Below, one piece after another: positions 32,278 through 45,666 of a DNA stretch of 64,000 nucleotides. Made by a program: the position numbers and the translations under genes. Below the pieces are notes generated by a model that saw only the letters and a list, made by a program, of their open reading frames with translations, had not been told where the DNA came from and made no database searches. How positions within the stretch are numbered: the stretch's first letter is position 1; each line of letters starts with the position of its first letter. Where the stretch lies: contig OY997639.1 in assembly GCA_963921795.1 (NCBI GenBank), positions 57,219,163 through 57,283,162 on the forward strand, in the 5' to 3' direction. Source of the stretch: Nannobrachium achirus (Eukaryota; Chordata; Actinopteri; Myctophiformes; Myctophidae).

Positions 32278-33019
32278 ATCTGATACCTTGATGTCCAGCA
32301 CCTGGCCTGAATATAGGCTTGAGATGCGCACACAATCTTGTCTATGATTTACAGTAGAAGACATTTTTGCAGAATCGGCCTCACGCCTTCATGGGTTGAA
32401 TTTCCCAAGGTCCTCCGGGGTTCTTGGCGAGAGCAATAGAATAAATAGCGCTTCCACAGTCGTGTTATGTGTGTGAAAGATTGCTGCCAGGTTCTCCATG
32501 AGGAATTGCAGTGTTTTCCTTTTCCAAGAACACTGTCCAGTGTGTCCACTTGACTGAAGCTCTCGGGGTCAGTCAATCAGCCCAGCAGGGGCTTTGAAGT
32601 GCAATCTCTCTATCAAAGCCTTGGACGCAGGCTTCCAGTTGGCATGCCATTTCCGACATTAGTCATGTCGAGTGTGGATGTTGGAAGCGTGTGTGTGTGT
32701 GCGTCTGTGTAAGGGGGGTGGTCTCCAATGTCACCCAGTTACTGAGAAAATGTTCCTGAGCTCTAGAGTCATGACATCATCCCATGTTGAGCTCCATTTG
32801 TCTCTTCTAATAATACTGTCCTTTCAGTGCAACGGTTCCCAAACGCTGTGCCGAAGGGACCCTGGGACTTAATGACACAAGCACACGTTATTGTTGCAAA
32901 TAACATCACCCCCATCCAACTCTGTTGTAGAAGGTAAACAAGCCAAAGGGGGATAACACATGTCAAGGACTAATCTCGTCAAAACACAAAGGGAGAAGCG
33001 CACACCTAAGTTGGTGAGG

Positions 33020-33135
33020 TGCTGACCACGCAGGTGAATACTGGTTAAGAAGAAAGAGGCCGCACAGGTCTTCAAAAGAGCAGTACAAAATCTTTCATTT
33101 AAACCAACTTTTCGTCTTCTTCAGGGTTTTGACTA
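33020..33135 (-). repeat. Related repeat with degraded hammerhead-like words
   Basis: On the - strand it reads CCCTGAAGAAGACGAAAAG, resembling the 32184 core but without a stem II. Probably the same repeat class in decayed form. Confidence 0.35.
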
Positions 33136-33446
33136 ATTAGGACTAATCTCGCAAAAATCTTGTTTTAATACAAACAATTGTTATCCGATTTTCCCTTTAA
33201 GTTTGCCGTTGTGGAAGAGAAGGACCGACTGTGTGTTTTCTTGTTGCTGTCGGCAGAATACAGTATGCCCTCCTTCTGATGCCACGGATGCTGTGATAGC
33301 TTAACCTAAGTCACACTATCATTTGTTTGTGTTTGTGCATGTGTGTGGACGCACGTCCAGGGGCAAGGATATTATTTGGTTAAAACAAAAAGCTTTTTGG
33401 TAAAAGGTTACAGCTCTATATTTTGACAGTAATCATTGCTATAGAG

Positions 33447-33600
33447 CAGGGGTCTTCAACGTTTTCAGGACCCCTTAATCGAGAGAGAGATGAAGCAGGG
33501 ACCCCCACCACAACCCATAGATACAATATAGTTTCATCGTCTGACAGCACAATCATCAGTGTATTTTGGGTTCATGTAAATTTGTGTTTCCAGATATTTA
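33447..33600 (+). mobile_element. hAT MITE (CAGGGGTCTTCAAC family), left part only
   Basis: It begins caggggtcttcaacgttttc and follows the family body to about 'ccagatattta', where the copy is cut short just before the Helitron. The hairpin region and 3' end are missing. Confidence 0.75.
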
Positions 33601-33636
33601 AGTTAAGTGTCTAGCTGAAAACACATTCAACTTTAA

Positions 33637-35534
33637 TCTTACTATAAATGCGAGAAATCTCTGTGAGTATGTATGTGTATGTATGTATGTATGTGCCCCG
33701 CGTATCTCGAGAACCGTTCGTCCCACCGGCTTCAGATTCGGCACGCGCGTTCCCCGCCACGGCGCGGAGTGCAGTGCCGGGCCTCGGCCCGACACGACGC
33801 GCGGTTTTCCCGAACCGGGGTGAAACGTTCGGAATCTCCGTATGCGGAGATGATTGTTGACATCAGGCTGTTTCTGAGGAAACCGGCGCAAGCGCTGACT
33901 CATTGTGACATCACTTCATAAAAGGCTCTGACATCACGTACGCCACATGAGTCAACAAAAAACGCCATGGTTACATATTGTTATCAGTATGACGTGTTCT
34001 GATGGCTGTTTCTGAGGAAACCGGCGCAATCGCTGACTCATTGTGACATCACATCATAAAAGGCTCTGACATCACGTACGCCATCCATAAATGGGCATAA
34101 AAGGGAAACAGACAGACAGATACAGAGATCTCCATATCTGATGCGAGAAATCTCTGTGAGTATGTATGTATGTATGTGCCCCGCGTATCTCGAGAACTGT
34201 TCGTCCCACCGGCTTCAGATTCGGCACGCGCGTTCCCCGCCGCGGCGCGGAGTGCAGTGCCGGGCCTCGGCCCGACCCGATGCGCGGTTTTCCCGAACCC
34301 GTACGAAAGGTTTGGAATCTCCGTATGCCAGAGATGATTGTTGACATCGGGCTGTTTCTGAGGAAACCGGCGCAAGCGCTGACTCATTGTGACATCATAT
34401 CATAAAAGGCTCTGACATCACGTACGCCACATGAGTCAACAAAAAATGCCATGGTTACGTACGGCTCTTATGACAACAGGTATAATGGGGTTTGCATTAA
34501 AGGGTAGGGCATTCACAGAGATCTCCATATATGAGCATAAAATGGATGCCCGGTATGTGGAGCTGATGTCTGACATCAGAGTTTTCCGGAACCGGTACTG
34601 TGTCTGCAGAGATCTCCATATATGGGCATAAGTGGACAAAGGCAAACAGATGGTCAAAACGGGTCCTATGACAACAGGTATAATGTTTTCATTAAAGGGT
34701 GGGGCATTCATTCCCTATTTCAAATTCGGCACGCGTGTTCCCCGCCGCAGCAGGTAGTGCAGTGCCCAGCCTCGATCCGACCCGATACGCGATTTTCTGG
34801 AACCAGCACGAAAGGTTCGGATTCTGATGTCTGACATCAGGGTTTCCGGAACCGGCACTGTGTCTGCATAGATCTCCATATATGGGCATAAAATGGATGC
34901 AGACAGACAGATACAGATGTCTCCATATACAGTATGGGCATAAATGGACACAGGCAAACAGATGGTCAAAACGGGTCCTATGACAACAGGTATAATGGGG
35001 TTTGCATTAAAGGGGGAACCGGCACTGTGTCTGCAACACAGTCGGAGGCACAGACAGATACAGAGATCTCCATAATGGGCATAAAGGGACACAGACAAAC
35101 AGATACAGAGATCTCCATATATGGGCATAAAATGGATGCAGACAGACAAATACAGATATCTCCATATATGAGCATAAATGGACACAGGCAAACAGATGGT
35201 CAATACGGGTCCTACAGAGATCTCCATTTATGGGCATAAAATGGACGCAGACAGACAGATAACTCCATATATGGGCATAAATGGACACAGGTAAACAGAT
35301 GGTCAAAACGGGTCGTACAGAGATCTCCATATATGGGCATAAAATGGACGTAGAGTCGTAGACAGACAGATATCTCCATATATGGGCATAAATGGACACA
35401 CGCAAACAGATGGTCAAAACGGATCCTATGACAACAGGTATAATGGGGTTTGCATTAAAGGGCGGGGCATTCATTCCCTATTTACATTGTTCCCGAGTTG
35501 GCCAGGTTACTGACTCGGGCGGCCGAGCTTCTAG
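33637..35534 (+). mobile_element. Non-autonomous Helitron, about 1.9 kb
   Basis: The 5' end is TCTTACTATAAATGCGAG after an A. The 3' end is CTCGGGCGGCCGAG (5-bp hairpin) followed by CTTCTAG and then a T. This fits the Helitron pattern of 5'-TC, a 3' hairpin, CTRR-3' and insertion between A and T, with no target duplication. No Rep/helicase frame is present. Inside, a unit of about 490 bp starting atgcgagaaatctctgtgag is repeated (about 33647 and 34140), followed by a minisatellite of 'agatctccatatatgggcat' units (34500-35400). Frames across it are not proteins. Confidence 0.8.
34500..35400. repeat. Minisatellite inside the Helitron
   Basis: Irregular units built of 'gagatctccatatatgggca', 'aaatggacacaggcaaacag' and 'ggtcctatgacaacagg' alternate about ten times. 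The order varies, as in higher-order or gene-converted arrays. Confidence 0.78.
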
Positions 35535-35544
35535 TTGATAATAA

Positions 35545-35702
35545 TAATAAAAAATCACACCCAGTGTGAAATGAGCGGTTACATTTATGAGTTAATTTCA
35601 TAAAGCGTTCCGCAAAGCTTGGACGATGTGACCCTGGGCGAACATTTTCTCGGGACAAACGGTAGGAGCGGTTGGCTCCTTAGAGGAGCACCGCTCAAAA
35701 CT
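35545..35702. mobile_element. Unnamed dispersed repeat X, copy 2
   Basis: Matches 16885-16990 plus the tail 'ggagcaccgctcaaaa' of 18102-18117, without the LINE. The Helitron abuts its left side. Confidence 0.6.
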
Positions 35703-36640
35703 ATTTGTACTTTTTCATGTCAATTCAAGTGTTGTTGTTGTGATTGGGTTGAATGAGGTGATTTGGGGGGCTGGCACCGGACACTCACCAGGAACTTTCG
35801 GTTCGGCAGACAACTGCTGTCTAATTGCCTCTATCTTGCTTTATGATCTGAGGGGGGAATCCATAACTTCAAAATGGTTCAGGGAGACACCATGGGATAA
35901 AACTTAATCAAGAGTCCTTTTATGTATGTGGGACGAGTTATGTGCCGTATCAAATTAAAAGATTCATACAGTGTAGTAAAATCAGTGGCTGAAACTGATG
36001 ATGGACAACAAATATGTAAATTAAAATCACCTACGATGCATACTTGTTCATATTGAGCATTAAGAAACCACTGCTGTTTTTTTTCTTGTACACGTAAGTG
36101 GACACCTGTTCATCCATTTTGACCAGTACATCTAAGAAGGAAACAGACTCCCTGCTGAACTCTAAAGTGCATTTCGGAGTGCTGGCTATTTCTTTCTAAC
36201 TATGAATCTTTGTGAGCCATGCACCCGGTAAACTGCATATTATACAAACTGAGAGTGCTTGTTTTTGTTTTCTACTGTCAAACTGACCCATGCCTGACCA
36301 GAAACAAATTTGTTATATCAAAATATCCAAAACACAAAAAAAAAAGAAGACCGAAAAAAAGAGATCTACTGATATATCTGAGCTAAATAAACAGACTTGT
36401 TTCTCTGACAATGTGTTCTCGCTCTCTCTCCAAATAAACAAAATAGCTTTGTCTCTCTGAGAATGATTGTGTTCTCTCTCAAATAAAAAAAATAATAGCT
36501 GTCACTCTCTAGGAAAGTGTTCTCTTTCCCTCTGCAAACCAAATGAACAGTTTGATCGATGTGATGTTAGCAATGATACGCATTTTCGGTTTGTTTATTT
36601 ATCAGGCTCCTGGCAGTGTGTGCGGATCAGGCTGTGTTGG
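35703..36640. other. Golli-mbp intron with degenerate tandem repeat
   Basis: A decayed unit of about 55-60 bp built on 'gttctctctc', 'caaataaa' and 'atagct' repeats about three times at 36370-36545. The rest is unassigned. Confidence 0.5.
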
Positions 36641-36652
36641 TAAAGTGTGTGT

Positions 36653-36653
36653 G

Positions 36654-36701
<48 letters not shown>

Positions 36702-36702
36702 A
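36653..36702. repeat. (CTGT)n microsatellite
   Basis: About 12 CTGT units. Confidence 0.93.
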
Positions 36703-37445
36703 AACCAATCAGAGTATCGGCTGCCATCCTATTAACTCATTCGTAGTTTACGGCCGAGGACCCCGAAGATTTTTCTATGTCTTTCACTGCTGGCTTCTCC
36801 TACCTGTTAACGCGTGCGCTCATCCAGTTCCCATCGTTGCTTGATCGGACACTGCTATGCATCGTGTGTTCGCGTATTCCATCAGCTTCTCAAATCCTTT
36901 TAAATTTTTCCAATTGATCAATAAGTTCTCCGTCTGTAAGCCGCAGAGTTTACACAGAAAGCTAACGGGCCAAAATAGACGACGGACCATCCGCTTCCGG
37001 TTCACGGCCTCAATGTTAACTGGTCCGCTCAATAATGTGTCCGTGTAGAAACCGATCACGGAGCATTAGTTCCGGCCTATTTTGGTTCCGCTTCGATAAA
37101 TTATTTATTTTTAATTAAAGCTTATTAAATCTTCGGGTTCCTCGGGCATGGCAGGGAAGGGGTACAAAGGGGTATTTTTTTGGCAGAGGTTGAGTTAAGA
37201 TAAGCGCAAGATGCAGCTCTACTTAAGTGGTGAGATCAAAAGGGAAAGAAACATCACATTGAAAGGAGATGTCCAAGTGCATGCATGGCGGTCATAATTA
37301 CTAGCCTCTCTGCCAAATTATGTGACTGTCCAAAACACATCTGTGATAGCTCTTAAAGTTGGAATGACACGCCCAAAATCTAATGAGCTAATATTTTTGG
37401 TGATGTCAAGTATACCTAGCTTTGATTACCCAATCAAATTAATTT

Positions 37446-37640
37446 ATGTCTGCCTTTGAGAGTAATCAACGGTCCGCTTTAGAAGAAAAGAGAAGAAAAA
37501 GAAAGAACGTGAACGCAGCACACACATCTCAGAATTTGTTTCCCTGCAGTGGTTGTGGCCGAGTATGCCTGTCACGTATAGGCCTCATCAGTCATCAACG
37601 TGCCTGCAGGAGACGTGTTGCCAGACGTACGATAATTATG
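37446..37640 (+). pseudogene. LINE ORF C-terminal zinc-finger tail, relic
   Basis: A short frame encodes a basic stretch (EEKRRKRKN) and then FPCSGCGRVCLSRIGLISHQ followed by RAC. This is a C-x2-C-x12-H-x3-C finger, as found at the C-terminus of some non-LTR ORF2 proteins. There is no reverse transcriptase upstream, so it is a broken 3' fragment. Clade not assigned. It runs directly into the tacgataatt element. Confidence 0.5.
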
Positions 37641-38125
37641 GTATTTGTACGATAATTTGACCCTCTGTACGATGTACGATCAATAATTCCAAAAATGCCC
37701 AAATGTACGATAATTTCGGCATATCATCAAAAAGAGCGTGAATTCACTATTTTCCCTGGCTGCTGATCTGGGATCTGGTTTGGCTTCTCAAAATAAGCCA
37801 GGAAATCAGTCAATCTGACCCTAGATCTGTACTTGGAGGCATTAAAAACACTGGTTGCATCTTTTCAGACCAGTTTCAGGCTTTTATTTGTGTAAGCTCC
37901 AAGAAGTTGCCTGCCTCCACACAGCATATCTGATGCGTTTTTGTCACGCAGGAGTCTAAAACGAGGTCGTTTCTTACACTAAAGACGCATTTTTTGGTGA
38001 AATTACGTTTTTACGCGAGTGATTTCTCTTTTTTGGCTGTGTACGATAGTTTCATGTCAAATACGATAATTCTGAGCCTCCGGTACGATAATTCAACATT
38101 TCCCATCTGGTAACACTGGTGGGTG
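37614..38125. mobile_element. DNA-transposon relic with 'tacgataatt' ends
   Basis: The left end gtgttgccagacgtacgata faces the right end acgataattcaacatttccc followed by atctggtaacac. The outer gtgttgccaga/tctggtaacac pair is a 10-of-11 inverted match. The word tacgataatt recurs throughout. No transposase. Confidence 0.55.
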
Positions 38126-38477
38126 CTCCGAAAATTCTTTCTGGAGCTCCTAACATTTTAAACTGGTAGCACCAGTGCTACCCTGTAAAAAAGTTAATTT
38201 CGAGCCCTGTCAGACAAACGCCAACACATACTTCCAACATAACGTTTCTGTGTTCTGAACGCCAGAAACCCACCCAGTCAGTAATCTGATCAATGAATCT
38301 GCCTGGCAACACAGTAGCACAGTCTGTGCCACGGAAGCCACTGAAGCGGTGTACAGGCAGGTACATTTGGCATCTAGTTCCAGAGGTGTTGTCATTTCAC
38401 AGGTTGAGGTGTTATCATCACAGGTTGTGTTTATGCATGGTCACTGGAGAGGGCCAACCTCCTGGAGGTTGGCTCGT
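38126..38477. other. Unassigned intron sequence
   Basis: No exon, repeat end or RNA gene seen. Confidence 0.4.
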
Positions 38478-38485
38478 GAGACCAT

Positions 38486-38967
38486 CAGTGGGGGAAAGTT
38501 ACTAAGCAGACCTACATTTACTTAAGTACAATGTTGAGGTATATTTGTACTTTACTTGAGTATTTCCAATTTCCGATACTTTTACTTTCTACTTCACTCT
38601 ACTTTCACTCCACTATATTTATTTGAACACTTTAGTTACTAGTTACTTTGTAGATTTTGATTATTATTACAAAACATGTCTTTACCACTTGAACCCTAAA
38701 CTTCATGGCTAAATTCAGGAAGACGTGGACATGAAAATAGAGCTGAACTAGATCCTGCTATTAAAAAACAAACAAAAAAACAAAAAACATTCACATAATT
38801 TAGACAGGACATTGTTCATGACTAGTACTTTTACTTTTGGTACTTCAAGTACATCTTCATGCCAATACATTTTTAATTTCGGAATTTAACTTGTAACGGA
38901 GTACTTCTACATTGCAGTATTGTTACGTTTACTGAAGTACAACATGTGAGTACTTTTTCCACCACTG
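38486..38967 (+). mobile_element. hAT element (CAGTGGTGG family), complete, 482 bp
   Basis: It begins CAGTGGGGGAAAGTTAC and ends GTACTTTTTCCACCACTG. Flanks gagaccat and gagaccag agree at 7 of 8. It lacks the AAAATAG hairpin that its sister at 20787 carries. Confidence 0.87.
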
Positions 38968-41600
38968 GAGACCAGTAGCCTCTTCTCAGCCAACGCCTCT
39001 TCAAAACCATGGCTGCTTTCACTGCTGGCAGAATGAAGCCTGGGCTGATTGCGCTGAATCACGTCCAACATGCAACTTCTGGCCAATCACATCTCAGAAG
39101 CGCCGAACAGCCGAACAAACTAACAAACTTTTGGCCCTCCAGAAGTTCTCAATTATGTAATTGGGTAGTTATCATCGTTATTTGTTTTTTACATACAGTG
39201 AGCACTTCACACACCAAACTGATGTGTCTTCCTCTGACTACGTCAGGAGATCCGACCGGAAGACGGATGTTAAAAGGTGTTAAAAGTTGCCCCTGCCCAA
39301 ACCACTCAGAATTAGGCCATATCATATCATATATCAGATATGGACGTACAACGATTGCTAAAGGAGCTGTATCTACCATTACAAATGAGAAAGTGTCTGT
39401 CGTGATCTGATCGATCTAGATTCTAGACAATATTTTGTCAGAAGTGAATGTGTACGTGAAATCTGTGCATCTCTCTCTCTTTCCCCTCTCTCTTTCCCCC
39501 TCTCTCTCTAGGGCCCTACTTTGTGAAGCCTTTCCCACCTAATTGTAATGTATTCTGTGCCTTGAATCAGGCATGTAAAGCCAGGAAACCTAGTTTGTTT
39601 GTTTTAAGCACACCTTGTGTGTCATCACAAAGTGGACCTCTCTGCCATGCAAATGCATTTATCGAAGGAATAATAATGATAATAATGATGCAATAATAAA
39701 ATATTGAGAGGATATAAATATGCTCCCTGGCCAATATCCCGCTCTCAAGCTGTGGAATGACAGTCAGGAGTACTGCAGTCTCACTCCCCATTGTTTTGCC
39801 ATAATCTGAAAACGGACTTCTTGGATGCATTTTTCTTTACACAATAGAACACTGTTGTCTGCTTCAGTTTTTGCGCAAAATTGGTTATTCCTGTCAGGGA
39901 GTGGTGAGGTAGGAACTGAGGCCAATCACAAAATTGGTGCACCGAATGGCAGCTTTCAGAGGCATTTTATTATCTCTGTCACATTGTTTAAGTGGTCTGG
40001 AACCAATGGGACCAAGACAAATATGATCTCACACAATCTAATTCAAAGCTTGACGGCTGGGTACGGCACACATACTGGAAATTAAATGGTGAAATAAAAT
40101 GCAACAAAGGCCAGCTGATCTTGAAGACCTTTAGCCTGGCCCGTGAACCCCCCGTGAACCCATCAACTGCTCTGTAAATAAATATGAACGCTTACCCACC
40201 TTCAAGCTAGAGGCAGGCTGGACAGGGATTACTGCTACTGCTGCCAAAAGCGTCTCAGCAGAATAAAGGAAGTACAATGCTACAGGACGTTCTGGTAACG
40301 CTAGATGCTGTAGCCTTGTACGTCCTGTACTTCCAGTCAGACACTTTCATTAGTAGTTTTTTTTCCCCCCAGGCTTTATCTTGTTAGAGATAAAACTTGG
40401 AACAAACTAGAGGGCACTCGCTGAGTGATGGACAATGCAGGGCAGGGGTGGAAACATACTCGTGTGGAACTGGTTTTGACAGTAAACAAATATATGTGAG
40501 GGGCTCTTGGTGATGACACTCCCAAAGCTTTCATCATTTTTGGCAGCCGCATGTGGCTAAACTAATGGCAGCGATTGGAAATATCACGATCTTGCTGCTG
40601 CTAAAGCAGTCACCACAGCCTTGCTGAGCTGCAGCTACAGTATGTTATACAGAATCTTCCGACCCTACTTGCACTCTTGTAGGAAGCAAAGGTCCAGAGG
40701 TCACAAACGGGGCTTGGGTACAAATGAACGGGCGGAAACAGGGAGTGGTCCTACTGTATCGCTCTGCGGGCAGCCGCTTATCTCCCGCTGGAGAATCTCT
40801 GTTGACCTTGCGACTCTGAATGCATGATGAGGTGGCAGAGACAGAGAGGGGCTTTCTCCCAGGGCCTGTGGGTGCTGGAACATCCATGATGAATGCCACG
40901 GCAGAGGGGTTTTTCACTCCTAGGTGGGAGGCTTGGTCAGGGGCCACATAGCTCCGGGTCCTTTTCAGACGAATGCTTCCCGTGCCTGAGTCCCACCACA
41001 GCCCTTGTTGTTGTCACAGATGCTGGGCCACAGAAGGCCAAGCATCCTTTTCATACTGCGGGACAGGAGGAGGAGATGGGGAGAGCGGGGCCCACTCTGC
41101 ATTCCTTTTCCCCAGTGGTGGTCAGTGCTCCCTTATCGCCGGTCACTGGCACAGCGTTACATTATGGGTCCAAACAAGCACCACTTATCTCTGCGTTCTC
41201 ACCTGATTGTGTGCGACCTACCGTACAACCCTAATTTCTTCAAATATACAGAGAACTTCTGTTAGTGTTGTTACTGATAGTAGTCCTTGCTCGTTCGAAG
41301 ATCCAAAATTGTGCAGTTCGGGTTATAGGGTGTGGTGTGCACTGTGCACAGTATATGAAGGATTGAATGTAGGAGTCTCAGAAGTAATGTTGGAGAACCC
41401 AGACGTATCAGTGATGTCAGTCATATCCAAATTTGGGCACTGTTTTAGCATTCAGCTGTTACCATGGCGGTGACGCATGTGCAGTACAGGCGGTATCAGT
41501 GGTGTCAGTTATCTCCAAATGTGGGCACTGTTTAGTATCAGTGATGTCAGCGTGCGTGTATATCAGACAGACATCGGACAGACAGACATTCGGTTGTTTA
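38968..41600. other. Golli-mbp intron; no supported exon
   Basis: A strong pyrimidine tract ends ctctctag at 39511, but no canonical donor or protein similarity follows. Overlapping frames at 40893-41473 are low in evidence. No transposon ends recognised. Confidence 0.45.
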
Positions 41601-41603
41601 TTA

Positions 41604-41929
41604 AGCCCTTTGCACACAGGACAGTTGCGTTTTTTTTCGTTTGCTGCATGAATAAAACGCATTGGATTTGGTGTGCAATGCTGTGCGGAATCGGCGCTGC
41701 GGATCCCAAAAGGAGTCATAAAAGGAGTGATGAGTTTTTTACCGCATGCGACAAGACGCACAAATCGAACTGGGTTAGATCGAGAAAAAAACGCACGGCC
41801 GCAGCCACTCGTCGCACGGCTAATTCGGATTCGGTGTGCATGAGGTCGTACAGAATCATTGTTTTCATTTAAAAAAATGAAATTGTCCGTTTTATCCGTG
41901 CGGATAAACGTGCCTGTGTGCAAAGGGCT
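41604..41929. mobile_element. PIF/Harbinger-like MITE
   Basis: TIRs AGCCCTTTGCACACAGG and its complement CCTGTGTGCAAAGGGCT bound 326 bp. The 3-bp duplication TTA is at 41601-41603 and 41930-41932. The open frames inside are non-coding by-products. Confidence 0.88.
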
Positions 41930-41932
41930 TTA

Positions 41933-43205
41933 GTCTGGATGTAAGTATGTGGTGTCTTTTTATGTCTTCCTTTTCGTATAGCTTCTGCAACTGTGTGCCA
42001 TAGATTGTTGCACAACAGGTGTGTCGTCACAAGCAGCCCAGGGGATAATACGTTTGACTCAGTCCAGTTGTGACTGCTCAGATCAGCCACCATCCACACA
42101 CACATTGACATTCAGAACAGCCTCTCGTTCAGCAGTTTTTATCGTCTCTCCCCTGAGCCCCACAGCTAGGCCTCCTAGGTGATGGACAGACTTGAGAAGG
42201 CTTCATTATCAACAAATGCAATATTTATTATGAAAGCCAGGCATCCAGCAAAGGCAGCGCACTCCTGGCGCACGACCCAACCCCACACCCCCCTCCCCAC
42301 TACAACTCTCTCAGACTGTTGTTTTTGTTAAGGCTTTTGGATTCATTTCTTGCACTGCACTGTAACTTTATTCTCATATTTAATTTGAATTATTATTTTT
42401 AGCTTATTGTCTCCAGGTTAGACTAGGTTGGACCCTGTCTGTCAGTACGTCCGTCCGTCCGTCCGTCCGTCCGTCGTTTTGAACGAATGCCTCGAATCAT
42501 GAACACAGCGTTAGCCGCGCGATTTTGGTAACATTTTGAACGCACATTCCCACTGGGCCGAGAAAGAAATGCCACTTGAAATCTTTAAAATCTGCCTCAT
42601 GGTGGCGCCATAACAGGCTGATTCGTTTTTTTATCTGCACTGATCTGTATAAAACGTTTTACGGTATGCACCGCATTTTTCACATCTGCCTTTTATAGCA
42701 TCACCTGGAGGTTTACTTATGTAAAACATTTTATTTTTTATATTACTCCTTCAGATTTAATCCGAAATCTGTATACATTGGCCATCATTTATCAATGGAG
42801 TGTACAAAAACAAAAGTGATAAATCTCACGGCTGAAACTGTCATTTAAATAACACGACCAAACAACGCATGCAAAGCCAATAGGAAAGAATGTCCCCCAC
42901 CTCGATGCCCATCATGTCCACGTCTTCCTGAATTTAGCCATGAATCGCAAGCAGGTAGGGGCAGTATTTGGTGTGGTGTAGATTAGAATTATTAGCAGAT
43001 CTACAAGCTCACAGGCTTTGAAGGTATGGAGGTGCCATACTTTTGGTAGCTTTGAAGGCCAGCAAAAACAGGTTTTAATTTAGGACGCATCATCAGTAGT
43101 GTTCCTCCAGGTCTTGGGGTGTTTCGGCCATTATACTCTATACACCCTCGCCGTAGGTGGCCAGCTCAGGTTGATCAGTCCCCGAACTTGCGTCATTTTC
43201 AATTA
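41933..43205. other. Golli-mbp intron; (GTCC)n tract and relics
   Basis: A GTCC array lies at about 42447-42475. One hairpin arm (agcagatctacaagctcaca) stands alone near 42993. No exon seen. Confidence 0.45.
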
Positions 43206-43407
43206 GTCATGAGAGTATCGTTCATCTTATGGATGGCAGACTTCTCATGGGACTGTGCAAGGCAGGGGCGTCCTTTTCCCTGAGTCAAGCCTATATGCTG
43301 ACCGCATACCTCCTGGCTCCAGTATAGGCATTTAGCAGAAGCTCCCAATCCAAAGTCATGAGAGTAGCGTTCATCTTATGGATGGCTGACACTTCTCATG
43401 GGACTCA
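43206..43407. repeat. Direct repeat of about 52 bp, 151 bp apart
   Basis: agtcatgagagtatcgttca plus 'tcttatggatggc' and 'ttctcatgggact' occurs at 43206-43258 and again, with a few changes, at 43357-43407. Confidence 0.8.
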
Positions 43408-43499
43408 ATCAACATCAATACATCAACTGCATAGAGATATCAATCCAGAACAAAGAAACGCAGGTAGCCCAAGCACCCAATCAGCAAAGAATCAGCAAA

Positions 43500-43533
43500 A
43501 AATCAGCTGTGAGCTTGTATATCTGCTATTTTT
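43500..43533. repeat. AAAATAG hairpin, single 3' arm
   Basis: gtgagcttgtatatctgcta then tttttc: only the 3' arm is left. Confidence 0.55.
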
Positions 43534-43691
43534 CAATAGCCAAAGTATAAAATAATTAAGGCCCTTCCACCTTTGACCCTAGTAACTCAGTCCCACCTTT
43601 CCCCCCCTTGTGACGCCCCTAGTGAGACAGACAGTGTGGGAGAGAGTTGTTAAGATTGACGGTCGTAGGCCAGGTGCTGTTGGAGCTTCAG

Positions 43692-44685
<994 letters not shown>

Positions 44686-44689
44686 ATGG

Positions 44690-45010
44690 TGGTAGAAGGG
44701 ACAAGTAAAGATCGAAGTGGTGTGTGTTTATTGACAGTCGGATTGACATGTTATTAAGCTGAAATAAATTGTGTGTCACACTGACTGAGACTGATGTGGA
44801 GAGAGAGCACTGGAGATAAAGCATTAGGCGCACATAATGCGCCTAATCCTGGAGTGAGCTGTTCCCTACACTGCATACCTTTAGCTATAGGGTTGGGCAG
44901 TTAACTAAAACATATCAAAACAGTTGTTTAGGTTAATGTTAGATTTTCTTGTATTTCATATATATCAACACATCGACGTGAATTAATTCAAATAGCTTTT
45001 TATGATCAAA
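44690..45010. other. Unassigned intron sequence
   Basis: A small perfect inverted repeat, attaggcgca/tgcgcctaat, lies at 44824-44848. No exon. Confidence 0.45.
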
Positions 45011-45019
45011 TGAAAAAAA

Positions 45020-45160
45020 GAAAACCAAGGCACTCTTCTAAATGTTAAAAAGCCTTTAATAAGAATTGGCTAAATCATAATTGAAAAAAGGGTTAAATGT
45101 GGGATCACCCACGCGTTTCGGCTCTTTTGAGCCTTCCTCAGGGTGATTTTTATGATAGAC
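45020..45160 (-). mobile_element. Retroelement-like repeat with hammerhead-like core
   Basis: On the - strand, ATCACC (stem I) leads to CTGAGGA, a 5-bp stem GGCTC/GAGCC with loop AAAA, GAAAC, the palindrome ACGCGT and then GGTGAT, which pairs with the first stem. These are the hammerhead parts in the right order, as in minimal Penelope-type hammerheads. The base at the cleavage position reads G, which would be unfavourable. No protein is encoded nearby. Confidence 0.42.
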
Positions 45161-45400
45161 TAAATCGATAAACGATTATTATTATACATTGTTTATTAAT
45201 TGCAATCGAGGCAAGAGTTTGAAATAATTGTGATATTGATTTGAATTCATATCGCTCAGCCCCACCATCAGCACTGATTTAAACTAGCATCAGCCTGAAA
45301 CCTTGGAGCGAAAGGTCTTCGCCAGGCTGGGTACACAGACAGGACACTTGGAAGCTGCAGGGTGAAACGCGAGGAAGCTATTCGCAAGCTTGTCTATGAA

Positions 45401-45666
45401 GGGAGCGCTCGTTTTATGGTTAGATGTCACAGTTATTGTCCACAACGCTCAGTTATTGTCCACGACATTGCAAGCGGCGCGAAGGCCAGCGGACCTTGGT
45501 CCTGCTCTTCGCCCCCGAGCGCCGCAGGCGCGAGTGGCGGAGCGCCGCGCGAGTTACGAAGCCGTGGTGAATGCAATCGTTATATTTAAAAGCGCACGAT
45601 AAACGCAATGATAATTGGGTTTTGGTGCACCTCGCGCGGTCCAAGTGACTACAACCGAGCGCTCCC
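45401..45666. mobile_element. GC-rich MITE with GGGAGCGCTCG ends
   Basis: GGGAGCGCTCG at 45401 and CGAGCGCTCCC ending at 45666 are exact complements. 'gatgtcac' and 'gtgac' just inside also face each other. The interior is CpG-rich. Superfamily not assigned. Confidence 0.6.

Noticed and set aside
33648-34405. Arg/Pro-rich frames on both strands (e.g. SREPFVPPAS, SRTVRPTGFRF)
   Set aside because: They are translations of the Helitron's repeated GC-rich 5' part, not proteins.
39470-39590. Possible golli exon after a strong pyrimidine tract at 39511
   Set aside because: The only nearby donor is CAG|GCATGT, and the translated segment has no similarity to golli or MBP.
40893-41473. Several overlapping frames of 70-113 codons
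   Set aside because: Three frames open over the same GC-richer stretch and none shows a known motif. Treated as non-coding.
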